In this document: positions 1 through 12,496 of the stretch, piece after piece
Layout of the letters: every line of letters starts with the position of its first letter
How positions within the stretch are numbered: the stretch's first letter is position 1
From: Pseudomonas sp. GD03919
Lineage (GTDB): Bacteria > Pseudomonadota > Gammaproteobacteria > Pseudomonadales > Pseudomonadaceae
Assembly: GCF_029814935.1 (NCBI RefSeq)
Contig: NZ_CP104582.1
Location: forward strand, 1-64,000
Length of the DNA stretch: 64,000 nt
Direction: 5' to 3'
Position numbers and translations under genes: made by a program
The notes under the pieces: generated by a model
What the model saw: only the letters and a program-made list of their open reading frames with translations
Told to the model about the DNA's origin: nothing
Database searches by the model: none

Positions 1-1485
1 GTGGAACTATGGCAGCAATGTGTCGAGCTTCTGCGCGATGAGTTGCCGGCCCAGCAATTCAACACCTGGATCCGTCCTCTGCAGGTCGAAGCCGAAGGCG
101 ATGAACTGCGCGTTTATGCGCCGAATCGCTTCGTTCTCGATTGGGTCAACGAAAAGTATCTGAGCCGCTTGCTCGAACTGATTGGCGAGCGCGCCAACGG
201 CATGGTGCCTGCGCTGTCCTTATTAATAGGTAGCAAGCGTGCCGCGACTGCCCGTGTTGCGCCAACCGCACCGCTGCCGGCTGCCGCGCGTGCGGCTCAG
301 GTACAGGTTGCCGCTGCCGTGAGCAAACCGTTGCCGCCGCCGGCGCAAACAGAACCTTCGCGGGCCAGCTTCGATTCGATGGCCGGTGCCGCACCGCAAC
401 CACCTACACCTGCGGTTGCCCCGCGTACCGAACGCTCCGTGCAGGTCGAAGGTGGCCTCAAGCACACCAGTTACCTCAACCGTACCTTTACCTTCGATAA
501 CTTTGTCGAGGGCAAGTCGAACCAGTTGGCCCGTGCGGCTGCCTGGCAGGTGGCGGACAACCCCAAGCATGGCTACAACCCGCTGTTCCTGTATGGCGGT
601 GTCGGCCTGGGCAAGACCCACCTGATGCATGCCGTGGGCAACCACCTGCTGGCGAAGAATCCCAATGCCAAGGTGGTGTACCTGCATTCCGAGCGCTTCG
701 TCGCCGACATGGTCAAGGCTTTGCAACTCAACGCCATCAACGAGTTCAAGCGCTTCTATCGTTCGGTGGACGCACTGCTGATCGATGACATCCAGTTCTT
801 CGCCAAGAAGGAGCGCTCCCAGGAAGAGTTCTTCCACACCTTCAATGCATTGCTCGAAGGTGGCCAACAGGTGATTCTCACCAGTGACCGCTACCCGAAA
901 GAGATCGAAGGCTTGGAAGAACGCCTCAAGTCTCGTTTCGGCTGGGGCCTGACCGTCGCGGTCGAGCCACCGGAGCTGGAAACCCGCGTGGCGATCCTGA
1001 TGAAGAAGGCCGACCAGGCCAAGGTCGATCTTCCGCACGACGCAGCATTCTTCATTGCCCAGCGCATTCGCTCCAACGTGCGTGAGCTGGAAGGTGCGCT
1101 GAAACGGGTGATCGCGCACTCGCACTTCATGGGCCGTGACATCACCATCGAACTGATCCGCGAATCGCTCAAGGATCTGCTGGCCCTGCAGGACAAGCTG
1201 GTCAGCATCGACAATATCCAGCGCACCACGGCCGAGTACTACAAGATCAAGATCACCGATCTGCTCTCCAAGCGCCGCTCGCGTTCGATTGCCCGGCCGC
1301 GTCAGGTGGCCATGGCGTTATCCAAGGAACTGACCAATCACAGCCTGCCGGAAATCGGTGTGGCCTTCGGCGGTCGCGATCACACCACGGTGTTGCACGC
1401 ATGCCGTAAGATTGCTGAACTTAGGGGATCCGATGCGGACATCCGCGAGGATTACAAGAACCTGCTGCGTACGCTTACAACCTGA
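1..1485 (+). CDS. dnaA: Chromosomal replication initiator DnaA
   Basis: DnaA binds DnaA boxes at oriC, melts the origin and loads DnaB. The 494-residue product has the N-terminal DnaB-contact domain, a long Ala/Pro linker (about residues 80-150), an AAA+ core with Walker [10 protein letters not shown] near residue 199 and Walker B-like LLIDDIQ, and a C-terminal DnaA-box-binding domain with [11 protein letters not shown] near residue 457. The window begins on a GTG codon reading VELWQQC; Pseudomonas DnaA usually begins MSVELWQQC, so the true start may lie two codons upstream, outside the window. The origin itself, normally upstream of dnaA in Pseudomonas, is not included. First gene of the dnaA-dnaN-recF-gyrB block. 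Confidence 0.97.
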   Translation: MELWQQCVELLRDELPAQQFNTWIRPLQVEAEGDELRVYAPNRFVLDWVNEKYLSRLLELIGERANGMVPALSLLIGSKRAATARVAPTAPLPAAARAAQVQVAAAVSKPLPPPAQTEPSRASFDSMAGAAPQPPTPAVAPRTERSVQVEGGLKHTSYLNRTFTFDNFVEGKSNQLARAAAWQVADNPKHGYNPLFLYGGVGLGKTHLMHAVGNHLLAKNPNAKVVYLHSERFVADMVKALQLNAINEFKRFYRSVDALLIDDIQFFAKKERSQEEFFHTFNALLEGGQQVILTSDRYPKEIEGLEERLKSRFGWGLTVAVEPPELETRVAILMKKADQAKVDLPHDAAFFIAQRIRSNVRELEGALKRVIAHSHFMGRDITIELIRESLKDLLALQDKLVSIDNIQRTTAEYYKIKITDLLSKRRSRSIARPRQVAMALSKELTNHSLPEIGVAFGGRDHTTVLHACRKIAELRGSDADIREDYKNLLRTLTT

Positions 1486-1516
1486 TTCGCAGCTCCACGA
1501 GGCAAGGGACTAGACC

Positions 1517-2619
1517 ATGCATTTCACCATTCAACGCGAAGCCCTGTTGAAACCCCTGCAACTGGTCGCCGGTGTCGTGGAACGACGCCAGACGCTGCCG
1601 GTTCTGTCCAATGTGCTGCTGGTCGTCGAAGGCCAGCAATTGTCGCTGACCGGTACCGACCTCGAAGTCGAACTGGTAGGCCGCGTAACGCTGGAAGATG
1701 CTGCCGAGCCGGGCGAGATTACCGTGCCGGCGCGTAAGCTGATGGACATCTGCAAGAGCTTGCCGAGCGATGCGCTGATCGACCTCCGCGTCGATGATCA
1801 GAAGTTGCTGGTCAAGGCAGGCCGTAGCCGCTTTACCCTGTCTACCCTGCCGGCCAACGACTTCCCCACCGTCGAGGAAGGCCCGGGGTCGCTGACCTTC
1901 AACCTGCCGCAAGCCAAGCTGCGTCGCCTGGTAGAGCGTACCAGCTTCGCCATGGCCCAGCAGGATGTGCGCTACTACCTCAACGGCATGCTGCTGGAAG
2001 TGCAGAGCGGTTTGTTGCGCGCCGTGGCTACCGACGGTCACCGTCTGGCCATGTGCTCCATGGAGGCCACCATCCAGCAGGAAGGCAAGCACCAGGTCAT
2101 CGTGCCGCGTAAAGGTATTCTTGAACTGGCGCGCCTGCTCACCGAGCAGGACGCGGAAGTCAGCATCGTGCTGGGTCAGCATCATATTCGTGCCAATACA
2201 GGCGAGTTCACCTTCACCTCGAAGCTGGTGGATGGCAAGTTTCCGGATTACGAGCGTGTACTGCCGCGCGGTGGCGACAAACTGGTACTGGCGGATCGTC
2301 AGGGCCTGCGTGAAGCCTTCAGCCGCACGGCGATTCTCTCCAACGAAAAATACCGTGGCATTCGCCTGACTCTGGCGGCAGGCCTGCTGAAAATTCAGGC
2401 CAACAACCCGGAACAGGAAGAGGCCGAGGAAGAAATCGTTGTCGACTACAACGGCGGCGGTCTTGAGATCGGTTTCAACGTCAGCTACCTGCTGGATGTC
2501 CTGGGCGTGATGAGCACCGAGCAAGTGCGCCTGATTCTCTCCGACTCCAACAGCAGCGCTCTGCTGCAGGAAGCCGATAACGACGATTCGGCCTATGTTG
2601 TCATGCCGATGCGCCTTTA

Positions 2620-2620
<1 letters not shown>
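1517..2620 (+). CDS. dnaN: DNA polymerase III sliding clamp (beta subunit)
   Basis: The 367-residue product is the ring-shaped clamp that tethers DNA polymerase III to the template and serves as hub for repair polymerases and Hda. It is full length for the family and has the three-fold repeated clamp architecture, beginning [17 protein letters not shown] and ending in the conserved VVMPMRL, which forms part of the partner-binding pocket. It starts 31 bases after dnaA behind a purine-rich ribosome site (gaggcaaggga), and its TAA stop shares a base with the recF ATG, so recF is translationally coupled to it. Confidence 0.97.
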
Positions 2621-6148
<3,528 letters not shown>

Positions 6149-6170
6149 TTCTGTTGTCGACGGGCAGATA

Positions 6171-6207
6171 AATTGTCATGTTTGTGCAAGTTATTGTCAT
6201 GACAATT
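6171..6207. repeat. Inverted repeat built from TTGTCAT units downstream of gyrB
   Basis: AATTGTCATG at 6171-6180 is repeated inverted at 6198-6207, and bases 6193-6206 (ATTGTCATGACAAT) are themselves a perfect 14-bp palindrome. The unit TGTCAT/ATGACA also forms the operator-like repeat in front of the toxin-antitoxin pair at 9347. It could be a regulator-binding site left from a lost module, or part of the gyrB 3' end structure; no function is assigned. Confidence 0.5.
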
Positions 6208-6217
6208 TCTGTCACTA

Positions 6218-6244
6218 CCCCGGCCTAGCGCCGGGGTTTTTCTT
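6218..6244 (+). terminator. Rho-independent terminator of gyrB
   Basis: Seven-base stem CCCCGGC (6218-6224) / GCCGGGG (6230-6236) followed by TTTTTCTT. The first base of the group II intron follows directly at 6245. Confidence 0.92.
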
Positions 6245-8079
6245 GTGCGCCCGGCACGGGCGCACTCCTGGAGGTGCAAGTCCTCCCGTGAGCTGGCCAC
6301 AGCGAACGGAGCGAAGCGCAACTGCGGAAGGGCGACCGACCGTGGGGAGGAAGCGTGGAGCGTAAACCGTGAGCCGATGAACAAGAATCGGATACGAGGC
6401 ACTGCCAAGCAGGGCGAGCGGGCTAGAAGCCGCGAAGCTCTTGTGGCCAAGGCGAGGTGGTGTAAATCCGGCGGTTGTGCGGTGAAGGAGTGTGTTCTTA
6501 CCCGGGGAGATCTCGCCTCATGCCTGAAAGGGCGACGTGGAAGCACGGAGCGAGAAGTCAGCAGAAGCCATAGTAGCTGCTTGGTCAGGGCGAAGGGCTG
6601 AACGAGAAGGAGCGTCAAACGCCTTGTCGATGAGCGCTGTAACGCATCAGATGCCCGCGCCAGCGGGGCGGGTCGCGGAACGGGAAGGTGAAGCCTTACC
6701 GAATGCGATCAGCGATGAAACAGGGCTCCCGCGGCGAGAACCGGAGGGCGCAGGGCGAAGCCTGCTTGAGCAGGCGTTCGCACGAGAGAATATGCAGCGG
6801 GCATGGAAGCGCGTGAAGTCCAACAAGGGATCGGCAGGTGTGGACGGGCTGGATATTGCCCAGACTGCCGAACACCTGCGATGGGTGTGGCCGGAGCTTC
6901 GCCAGCAACTGCTGAGCGGCTCCTACCAACCACAACCCGTTCGTCGGGTAGGCATCCCGAAACCGGACGGCAGTGAGCGGGAACTGGGTATCCCCACCGT
7001 CACCGACCGTCTGATTCAACAGGCACTGCTGCAAGTGCTGCAACCTCTGATTGATCCCACCTTCAGCGAGCACAGCCACGGCTTCCGCCCGGGCCGCCGG
7101 GCCCACGATGCGGTGTTGGCTGCGCAACGCTATGCCCAACAGGGCCGCCACATCGTGGTGGATGTCGACCTATCGAAGTTCTTCGACCGGGTTAACCACG
7201 ACATCCTGATCGACCGCCTGAAGAGGCGCATAAACGATCCTGGAGTCATCCGGCTGGTTCGTGCGTACCTGAACGCGGGCATCATGGACGGCGGTGTGGT
7301 CATGGATCGGCATGAGGGCACGCCGCAAGGCGGGCCGCTCTCGCCGTTGCTGGCCAACGTTCTGCTGGACGAGGTGGATAAAGAGCTGGAACGTCGGGGG
7401 CACTGCTTCGCCCGTTACGCTGATGACTGCAACGTTTACGTTCGCAGTGAGAAGGCGGGAGAACGGGTGATGCGCCTGCTACGCCGGTGTTACAACAAAC
7501 TGCGCTTGGTGATCAACGAATCCAAAAGTGCAGTCGCCAGCGTGTTCGGTCGCCAGTTCCTCGGTTATGCCCTGTGGCAGACGAGGGAGGGAGAGGTCCG
7601 ACGCGCGGTATCAACGAAGGCGTTACAGGCGTTCAAGCTCCGGATCAGGCAACTGACCCGGGGGTCAGGTGGTCGCAGCATGGCACAGGTGGTGGAGAAG
7701 CTCCGCAGTTACCTGCTCGGCTGGAAAGGGTACTTCAGGCTGGCACAAACGCCACGCATCTGGCGATCACTGGATGAGTGGATACGTCGCCGCCTGAGAA
7801 TGCTCCACCTCCGGCACTGGCGACGGGGCAAGACGATCTACCGGGAGCTGATCCGCTTAGGCGCGAGTTCCTGGGTTGCGGAATCCGTGGCGGCGCTGAG
7901 CCGTCGCTGGTGGCATAACAGTCGATCTGCCATCCATAATGTGCTGACCATTGCCTACTTCGATCGGTTGGGAGTGCCGAGACTCTCGTGAAACCTCAAC
8001 TTCTCGAACCGCCCGGTGCGGACCCGCATGCCGGGTGGTGTGGGAGGGGCGGAACTTATTGGTTCCCCCCTATCCCGAT
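6245..8079 (+). mobile_element. Group II intron (class C-like), copy 1
   Basis: The 1835-base element begins GTGCGCC, matching the group II 5' consensus GUGYG, and ends CCCGAT. It carries a reverse transcriptase/maturase without an endonuclease domain. Near the 3' end is a domain V-like hairpin: CCCGG/CCGGG (8012-8016 / 8031-8035) and TGCG/CGCA with a two-base bulge. It sits immediately behind the gyrB terminator T-run. Ends were set by comparison with the copy at 20794, which shares everything from GTGCGCC to CCCGATTGT; up to three bases at the 3' side may be exon. I saw no difference between the copies. Confidence 0.9.
6630..7991 (+). CDS. ltrA: Group II intron reverse transcriptase/maturase
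   Basis: This intron-encoded protein (453 residues from this start) assists splicing of its own intron and copies intron RNA into DNA at a new site. It contains the reverse transcriptase palm with FARYADDCNVYV near residue 258, the upstream RT blocks (VDVDLSKFFDRVNHD; GTPQGGPLSPLLANVLLDE), a maturase X domain (KLRSYLLGWKGYFRL) and a basic C-terminus. No HNH endonuclease follows, as in class C introns, which insert behind terminators. The ATG at 6630 was preferred; an in-frame ATG at 6537 would add 31 residues lying in the intron's RNA domains. Distinguishing the two needs N-terminal data. Confidence 0.9.
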   Translation: MSAVTHQMPAPAGRVAEREGEALPNAISDETGLPRREPEGAGRSLLEQAFARENMQRAWKRVKSNKGSAGVDGLDIAQTAEHLRWVWPELRQQLLSGSYQPQPVRRVGIPKPDGSERELGIPTVTDRLIQQALLQVLQPLIDPTFSEHSHGFRPGRRAHDAVLAAQRYAQQGRHIVVDVDLSKFFDRVNHDILIDRLKRRINDPGVIRLVRAYLNAGIMDGGVVMDRHEGTPQGGPLSPLLANVLLDEVDKELERRGHCFARYADDCNVYVRSEKAGERVMRLLRRCYNKLRLVINESKSAVASVFGRQFLGYALWQTREGEVRRAVSTKALQAFKLRIRQLTRGSGGRSMAQVVEKLRSYLLGWKGYFRLAQTPRIWRSLDEWIRRRLRMLHLRHWRRGKTIYRELIRLGASSWVAESVAALSRRWWHNSRSAIHNVLTIAYFDRLGVPRLS

Positions 8080-8417
8080 TGTAGATCAGGCTTTTGGACA
8101 TAGCCACACAGTCCCGCATAGGTGTGGTGTGTAGTTAAGCTACAAGGAAGAGGCGAAAAATCTCGTTTTGGCGTGGACGAATTCTGGGCGATTCGGCGGG
8201 GCGGATGGATCGCCTCAATTCATGCCAATCAAAATAGCATCGCCCATCAGCAGTCATTCTGACGGGCAGTGCGATGCGACACGCTTGCGGCTTCATTAAA
8301 ACGAACAGCATGCTGATGTACCTGCCACCTGCCACCTGTAGGCGGGCAAAGTTATTTGCCCTTTCGGCCAAAGTTAAGCGGTTCGGCCAAAGTAATTTGG
8401 CGATAGCCTAAAAATAG
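8080..8417. other. Intergenic stretch after intron copy 1, no gene recognised
   Basis: This stretch has no recognisable gene. A minus-strand open frame of 78 codons (8135-8371) has no ribosome site or family resemblance that I can see. The repeated phrase tcggccaaagt at about 8366 and 8390 suggests small sequence duplications. It forms the left part of the accessory island between gyrB and the cdsA remnant. Confidence 0.4.
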
Positions 8418-8452
8418 AAGCCCCTGCTGACGCGAGTCCGCAGGGGCTTTTT
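8418..8452. terminator. Rho-independent terminator, probably bidirectional
   Basis: Ten-base stem AAGCCCCTGC (8418-8427) / GCAGGGGCTT (8440-8449) with a T-run on the plus strand and, read from the other side, TTCTATTTTT on the minus strand. It would end transcription of the minus-strand gene fragment that stops at 8469. Confidence 0.8.
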
Positions 8453-8468
8453 GCTTAGCTTGAAGCCG

Positions 8469-8799
8469 CTACTGGCCGGTGTTCCAGTCGGCCAAGAAGG
8501 CTTCAGTCAGGCGGTGCTTGGTCTTGTGCTCCTCAACGATTCCGGCTGATTTCATCCTGCTGAAGGTCGAATTCATCGAGGCTTTGTTGGTTTTATTTCC
8601 CGGTATACGTCTGGTTCTCAGCGCATCGATAACCCATTGGCTACGAATGCGGGGTCTTTGATCGTTCAACATGTCCACAACCAAGAACGTCATGTAGCCC
8701 TTGCTGATGCCCCATTTTTTGGCAAACGCGTCGGGTAGATCTTTGGTCTGCTGGGCAGTGATGTCCAGACCAAACCATGCAACGTAGTCATCAGTGCGA
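8469..8799 (-). pseudogene. 5'-truncated hypothetical protein fragment
   Basis: About 110 codons end at 8469 with ...HRLTEAFLADWNTGQ. The frame stays open into the adjacent 23-bp repeats, but the homologous part probably begins near DDYVAWFGLDI, where the IS21 left end starts, so the original N-terminus has been replaced. Visible features are mixed charge, a KKWGISKGYM stretch and no membrane segment. The family is not recognised; the content recalls small DNA-binding or mobile-element proteins, but this is a guess. Confidence 0.45.
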
Positions 8800-8914
8800 A
8801 TTCCACGCTGACTCGGACACCCATTCCACGCACATCCGGACAGTGATTCCACGCTGATCCGGACACTCATTCCACGAGCATCCGGACACCGATTCCACGG
8901 CCATCCGGACACTT
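8800..8914. repeat. Five tandem 23-bp repeats of an IS21-type left end
   Basis: Five consecutive 23-base units start at 8800, 8823, 8846, 8869 and 8892. Each begins ATTCCACG and contains (A)TCCGGACA, with variable bases between. Such multiple terminal repeats are known as transposase-binding sites at IS21-family ends, and istA codons follow at 8983. Confidence 0.8.
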
Positions 8915-9215
8915 TCCAGGCAGGCAACTACGCAGGATTTATTCACTACCATCGACCTCTTTTTCGAAGCAGAGAGGTCGTCGTGGAGCGTTTGTCCATG
9001 CGTAAAATCCGTGAGGTGTTGCGCCTCAAGTTCGATTGCGGGCTGTCTGTCCGTAAGATCTCCCGCAGTCTGGGCATAGGCCACAGCAGTGCCGGTGATT
9101 ACCTCTGTCGCTTTGCCGCCAGCGGCCTCAGTTGGCCCTGTTCGTTGTCCGATGCGGAGTTGGAGCAGCAGCTGTTCCCGCCACCGCCGGCCGTACCCTC
9201 CGAGCTATGCCCTGT
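8800..9215 (+). mobile_element. IS21-family insertion sequence remnant (left end only)
   Basis: The left-end repeats (8800-8914) and the first 75 or so codons of istA are present. The rest of istA, all of istB and the right end are absent. The element separates the truncated fragment at 8469 from the toxin-antitoxin/primase-helicase block and is probably a footprint of the event that assembled the island. Confidence 0.75.
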
Positions 9216-9228
9216 GGGTCAAATTTAG
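8983..9228 (+). pseudogene. istA: Truncated IS21 transposase IstA, N-terminal fragment
   Basis: The 81-codon open frame begins with GTG (V-E-R-L-S-M-R-K-I-R-E-V-L) and contains the N-terminal helix-turn-helix of IstA (LSVRKISRSLGIGHSSAGDYL). Resemblance stops near residue 75 (PPPPAVPSE), after which the frame runs out at a TAG. IstA proteins are normally around 500 residues with a DDE catalytic core, which is missing here. The product cannot catalyse transposition. Confidence 0.8.
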
Positions 9229-9346
9229 TCGGTAGAGTGAGTCGAGATTTTCTTAACAGGATTGTTAATAAATTCCTGAGCAGCGCGGCGGCAGGCAGCA
9301 CATGCCCGTCCATCGTGAGCGAGCGGTTGCCAAATAAGCGCAAGAA

Positions 9347-9362
9347 TGTCATCGTAATGACA
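9347..9362. promoter_or_regulatory. Operator-like inverted repeat before the relBE-type genes
   Basis: TGTCAT-CGTA-ATGACA has perfect six-base arms and lies 27 bases before the antitoxin start. Ribbon-helix-helix antitoxins typically repress their own operon from such a repeat; autoregulation here is inferred. Confidence 0.6.
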
Positions 9363-9388
9363 AATGTCTTTACGTGGAGGCGGCCCCC

Positions 9389-9628
9389 ATGGCTTCGATC
9401 AATATCCGCATCGACGACGAGCTGAAAGTCCGCGCATACCGGGAACTGGAGAAGCTTGGCGTCACCCCTTCTGAGCTGATGCGCCAAACCCTGCAATACG
9501 TGGCCGAGCGGGGTCAGCTGCCTTTCCGCCCGGTACTGATGACCGAGGAAGATGAGGCCCTGATTGCCACTGTGTGTGAGCGCCTTGCTGCTCCCCAGCG
9601 CGTGAAGGTCTCGCTGGATGACCTATAG
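9389..9628 (+). CDS. RelB/DinJ-type ribbon-helix-helix antitoxin
   Basis: The 79-residue product begins MASINIRIDDELKVRAYREL, the typical N-terminal beta strand and helices of a ribbon-helix-helix DNA-binding dimer. Its acidic C-terminal part would wrap around and neutralise the partner toxin. The start was chosen over an in-frame GTG 15 bases upstream because GGAGG (9376-9380) is correctly spaced and the RHH fold begins at this Met. It overlaps the toxin gene by 11 bases. The inverted repeat at 9347-9362 is a likely operator for autorepression. Confidence 0.88.
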   Translation: MASINIRIDDELKVRAYRELEKLGVTPSELMRQTLQYVAERGQLPFRPVLMTEEDEALIATVCERLAAPQRVKVSLDDL

Positions 9629-9905
9629 CCTCGAATTCGATGCGCGGGCACTGAAGGAGTGGCACAAGCTGGGGGATACCGTCCGCGAGCAGTTCAAAAA
9701 GAAGCTCGCGGAGGTGTTGGTCAATCCGCGCGTTGAGGCAAATCGCCTTCACTCACTTCCCGACTGCTACAAGATCAAACTGCGCAGCAGCGGTTATCGC
9801 CTGGTGTACCAGGTGATCGACCATGAGGTGGTGGTATTTGTCGTGGCCGTGGATCGGCGTGATCGCGAGCAGGCTTACCGCAAGGCCGCTGAGCAGCTCA
9901 AATAA
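9618..9905 (+). CDS. RelE/ParE-superfamily toxin
   Basis: The 95-residue product has the RelE pattern: an N-terminal strand (YSLEFDARALKEWHKL), two basic helices and the core DCYKIKLRSSGYRLVYQV followed by VVAVDRRDRE. RelE proteins cut mRNA in the ribosomal A site; Lys and Arg residues in the core are the expected catalytic set. It overlaps the antitoxin gene, consistent with coupled translation. It is clearly homologous to the toxin at 19237, although the two antitoxins belong to different families. The primase-helicase starts 38 bases downstream, so the three genes may be one transcript. Confidence 0.9.
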   Translation: MTYSLEFDARALKEWHKLGDTVREQFKKKLAEVLVNPRVEANRLHSLPDCYKIKLRSSGYRLVYQVIDHEVVVFVVAVDRRDREQAYRKAAEQLK

Positions 9906-9943
9906 CGCGCTGCCTGCGTCATACAGAGTCTGGTTTCGATGCG

Positions 9944-12331
9944 ATGAGTGATGACGATCTCCTTGAGCAACTGCGGGCCGAGAATGCTCGCCTGATCGCA
10001 TTGCTGGAAACGCATGGCATTGAGTGGCGGCTTCCGGCTGAGCTGCCAGAGCCTGAACAGGCCGTAGCGCTGCCACCGCTAGTCCCGGTTCTGGATACCA
10101 ATGAGAAGCTGGCACTGTTCAAGCGTCTGTTCCGGGGGCGTGCCGATGTCTTTCCCCTGCGTTGGGAAAGCAAGGCCGGAAAGACCGGCTACTCACCGGC
10201 GTGCGCGAATGAATGGCGCCCAGGTGTGTGCGAGAAGCCCAGGATCAAATGTGGCGATTGCTCGTACCGGCAGTTGCTGCCTCTGACCGATCAGGTGCTC
10301 TACAAGCATTTGGCCGGAGAGATTGTCGTCGGTGTTTACCCATTGCTGCCGGATGACACCTGCTACTTCTTGGCGGTGGACTTTGACGAGGCCGACTGGC
10401 GTGAAGATGTCATGGCATTTGCCCGGTCATGTCGCGAGTTGGGTGTGCCGGTCGCGGTGGAGGTTTCTCGCTCCGGTAATGGTGCTCATGCTTGGATATT
10501 CTTCGAGCACAGTGTTCCTGCGTTTGAAGCGCGCCTACTGGGCTCCGCGATCATCAGTCATACCTGTGAACGTACCCGGCAGCTGACTCTTGGATCCTAT
10601 GATCGGCTGTTTCCCAATCAGGACAGCATGCCGAAGGGCGGTTTTGGCAATTTGATCGCCTTGCCCTTGCAGAAGCGGGCTCGCGCTCAGGGCGGCAGTG
10701 TTTTTGTCGATGAGAAGCTGGTGCCCTATCCCGATCAGTGGGCATTTCTGGCCAGTGTCCAACCTATGCCGGCGAGGGACATTGCACCGGCTACGTTGCG
10801 AGCCAGTGGCAGTTGTCATCCGTTGGGTGTCGCTGACTTAACAGATGATGACAGCGCGAAGCCCTGGCAGCGCACACCGGAAAAGACTCAGAAACTAACC
10901 TGCCCGTTGCCAGCATCAGTGAGCGCAACCCTGGCCAACCAGATCTATTTCAGCAAGTCCGAGCTGCCCCAATCTTTGGTCAACAAGCTCATTCGGCTGG
11001 CGGCATTTCAGAATCCGGAGTTTTACAAAGCTCAGGCCATGCGCCTGCCGGTGTGGAACAAGCCCCGGATCATCGGATGTGCCGAAAACTATCCGCAGCA
11101 CATTGCCCTGCCGCGCGGATGCCTGGATGACGTCCAGGCACTGTTGGATGAAAACAAGGTAGAGCTGGTGCTGCATGATGAGCGCTTCGCTGGGGAGCCC
11201 ATCGAAGTCCGCTTTGTGGGCACGCTACGCCCGGATCAAGAGGCTGCTCTCGAAGGCATGTTGGCGCACGACACCGGTGTCCTTTGTGCGCCCACTGCTT
11301 TTGGTAAAACCGTCACGGCAGCTGCGCTGATTGCCAGGCGAGGTGTAAACACGTTGGTGCTGGTTCACCGAACGGAATTGCTCCAGCAGTGGAAGGAGAG
11401 GTTGCAGGCGTTTCTGGGGGCTGACAAGAAGACTGTCGGCAGCATCGGTGGTGGTAAGGCCAAGCCGACCTGCATCATTGATGTAGCGGTCATGCAGTCG
11501 CTATCACGGCGAGGTGAGGTCAGCGAGCAGGTGAAGAACTACGGGCAAATCATCGTGGATGAATGCCATCACCTGTCGGCGTTCTCCTTTGAGGCCCTTC
11601 TCAAGGCTGCTCCTGCGAGATACGTGCTGGGACTGACCGAAACGCCCATTCGGCGCGACGGCCAACAGCCGATTATTTTCATGCAGTGCGGGCCGATCCG
11701 ACATACCGCATCAAGGCCTGAGAGTGCGCCTGCTGAGTTGACGGTGATACCCAGGTGGTTGCCCCGGCCTATCGTGATGCCTGAAGGTGCTGGCATTCAG
11801 GATGTCTTTTTGCAGGTGTGCAGCGATGCGGAGCGGACAGCCAAAATTGTGGATGAGGTCGAAGCCGCTTTTGGCCAGGGGAGAAAGATTCTGCTGCTGA
11901 CGGAGCGAACGGATCACCTCAGTGCCATTGAGGAGAGGCTGGTTGGTCGGGTCGAAAACCTGTTTACCCTTCATGGGCGGATGTCCAAGAAGCAACGTGC
12001 AGCGCTAATCGGTGAACTGGAAGCGCTGCCGCCCGATGCACCCAGGGTGATCCTGGCCACTGGGAAACTGGTAGGTGAGGGGTTCGATCATCCTGCGCTG
12101 GATACCTTGGTGCTGGCCATGCCGGTTTCCTGGAAGGGCACCCTCCAGCAGTATGCAGGTCGCCTGCATAGGGAACATGCGAGTAAGGCGGATGTGCGCA
12201 TCATCGACTTCATCGATTCCGGGCATCCTGCATTGCTCCGTATGTGGAGTAAGCGCCAAGCGGGTTACAAGGCTATGGACTATCGATTTGCGGATTCGTC
12301 CAGCTCAATGGAGCTGCTGGCAAAGGGTTAA
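9944..12331 (+). CDS. TOTE-type archaeo-eukaryotic primase / SF2 helicase fusion
   Basis: This 795-residue protein combines three parts. Cysteines 87, 96, 103 and 106 form a probable zinc-binding element. Residues 110-275 match the AEP primase domain of TOTE conflict systems, with the metal-binding pair D146/D148 (LAVDFDEA) and SGNGAHAWIFFE containing H182. Residues 425-780 are a superfamily 2 helicase: TAFGKT (451-456, K455), DECHH (539-543) and QYAGRLHRE as motif VI. Motif III reads LTETP (E566), where this family normally has TATP. No nuclease domain is visible in the protein or beside it. Family members are proposed to act in DNA-level conflict or defence; function here is unproven. The start follows the toxin gene by 38 bases with only a weak ribosome site. 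Confidence 0.85.
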   Translation: MSDDDLLEQLRAENARLIALLETHGIEWRLPAELPEPEQAVALPPLVPVLDTNEKLALFKRLFRGRADVFPLRWESKAGKTGYSPACANEWRPGVCEKPRIKCGDCSYRQLLPLTDQVLYKHLAGEIVVGVYPLLPDDTCYFLAVDFDEADWREDVMAFARSCRELGVPVAVEVSRSGNGAHAWIFFEHSVPAFEARLLGSAIISHTCERTRQLTLGSYDRLFPNQDSMPKGGFGNLIALPLQKRARAQGGSVFVDEKLVPYPDQWAFLASVQPMPARDIAPATLRASGSCHPLGVADLTDDDSAKPWQRTPEKTQKLTCPLPASVSATLANQIYFSKSELPQSLVNKLIRLAAFQNPEFYKAQAMRLPVWNKPRIIGCAENYPQHIALPRGCLDDVQALLDENKVELVLHDERFAGEPIEVRFVGTLRPDQEAALEGMLAHDTGVLCAPTAFGKTVTAAALIARRGVNTLVLVHRTELLQQWKERLQAFLGADKKTVGSIGGGKAKPTCIIDVAVMQSLSRRGEVSEQVKNYGQIIVDECHHLSAFSFEALLKAAPARYVLGLTETPIRRDGQQPIIFMQCGPIRHTASRPESAPAELTVIPRWLPRPIVMPEGAGIQDVFLQVCSDAERTAKIVDEVEAAFGQGRKILLLTERTDHLSAIEERLVGRVENLFTLHGRMSKKQRAALIGELEALPPDAPRVILATGKLVGEGFDHPALDTLVLAMPVSWKGTLQQYAGRLHREHASKADVRIIDFIDSGHPALLRMWSKRQAGYKAMDYRFADSSSSMELLAKG

Positions 12332-12496
12332 TGAGTCCTCAGACAGCCACCAAGCTTTTCGCCCGTCGGAGGTGACAGGTTGTTGCTGTGATGCGAGTCA
12401 GGTCAGGCCTTCAGGTATGGAGTTATGGCAAAAGACTTACACGATGAGGCGCAATGAGCTTCTGCCCTGCCCTGTGAAGCCTGGCTAATCTACACA

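Noticed and set aside
8135-8371. 78-codon minus-strand open frame as a gene
   Set aside because: No ribosome site, no recognisable family and a composition like random GC-rich sequence; not enough support.
8800-8914. Five regularly repeated 23-bp units as a CRISPR array
   Set aside because: The units abut without spacers of constant unique sequence, the constant parts are short, and istA follows directly; they are IS21 terminal repeats. No cas gene is present.
9944-12331. Type I or type III restriction enzyme subunit
   Set aside because: The helicase half alone could suggest this, but the DFD/SGNGAHAW primase motifs and the lack of a methyltransferase or specificity gene nearby point to the TOTE family.
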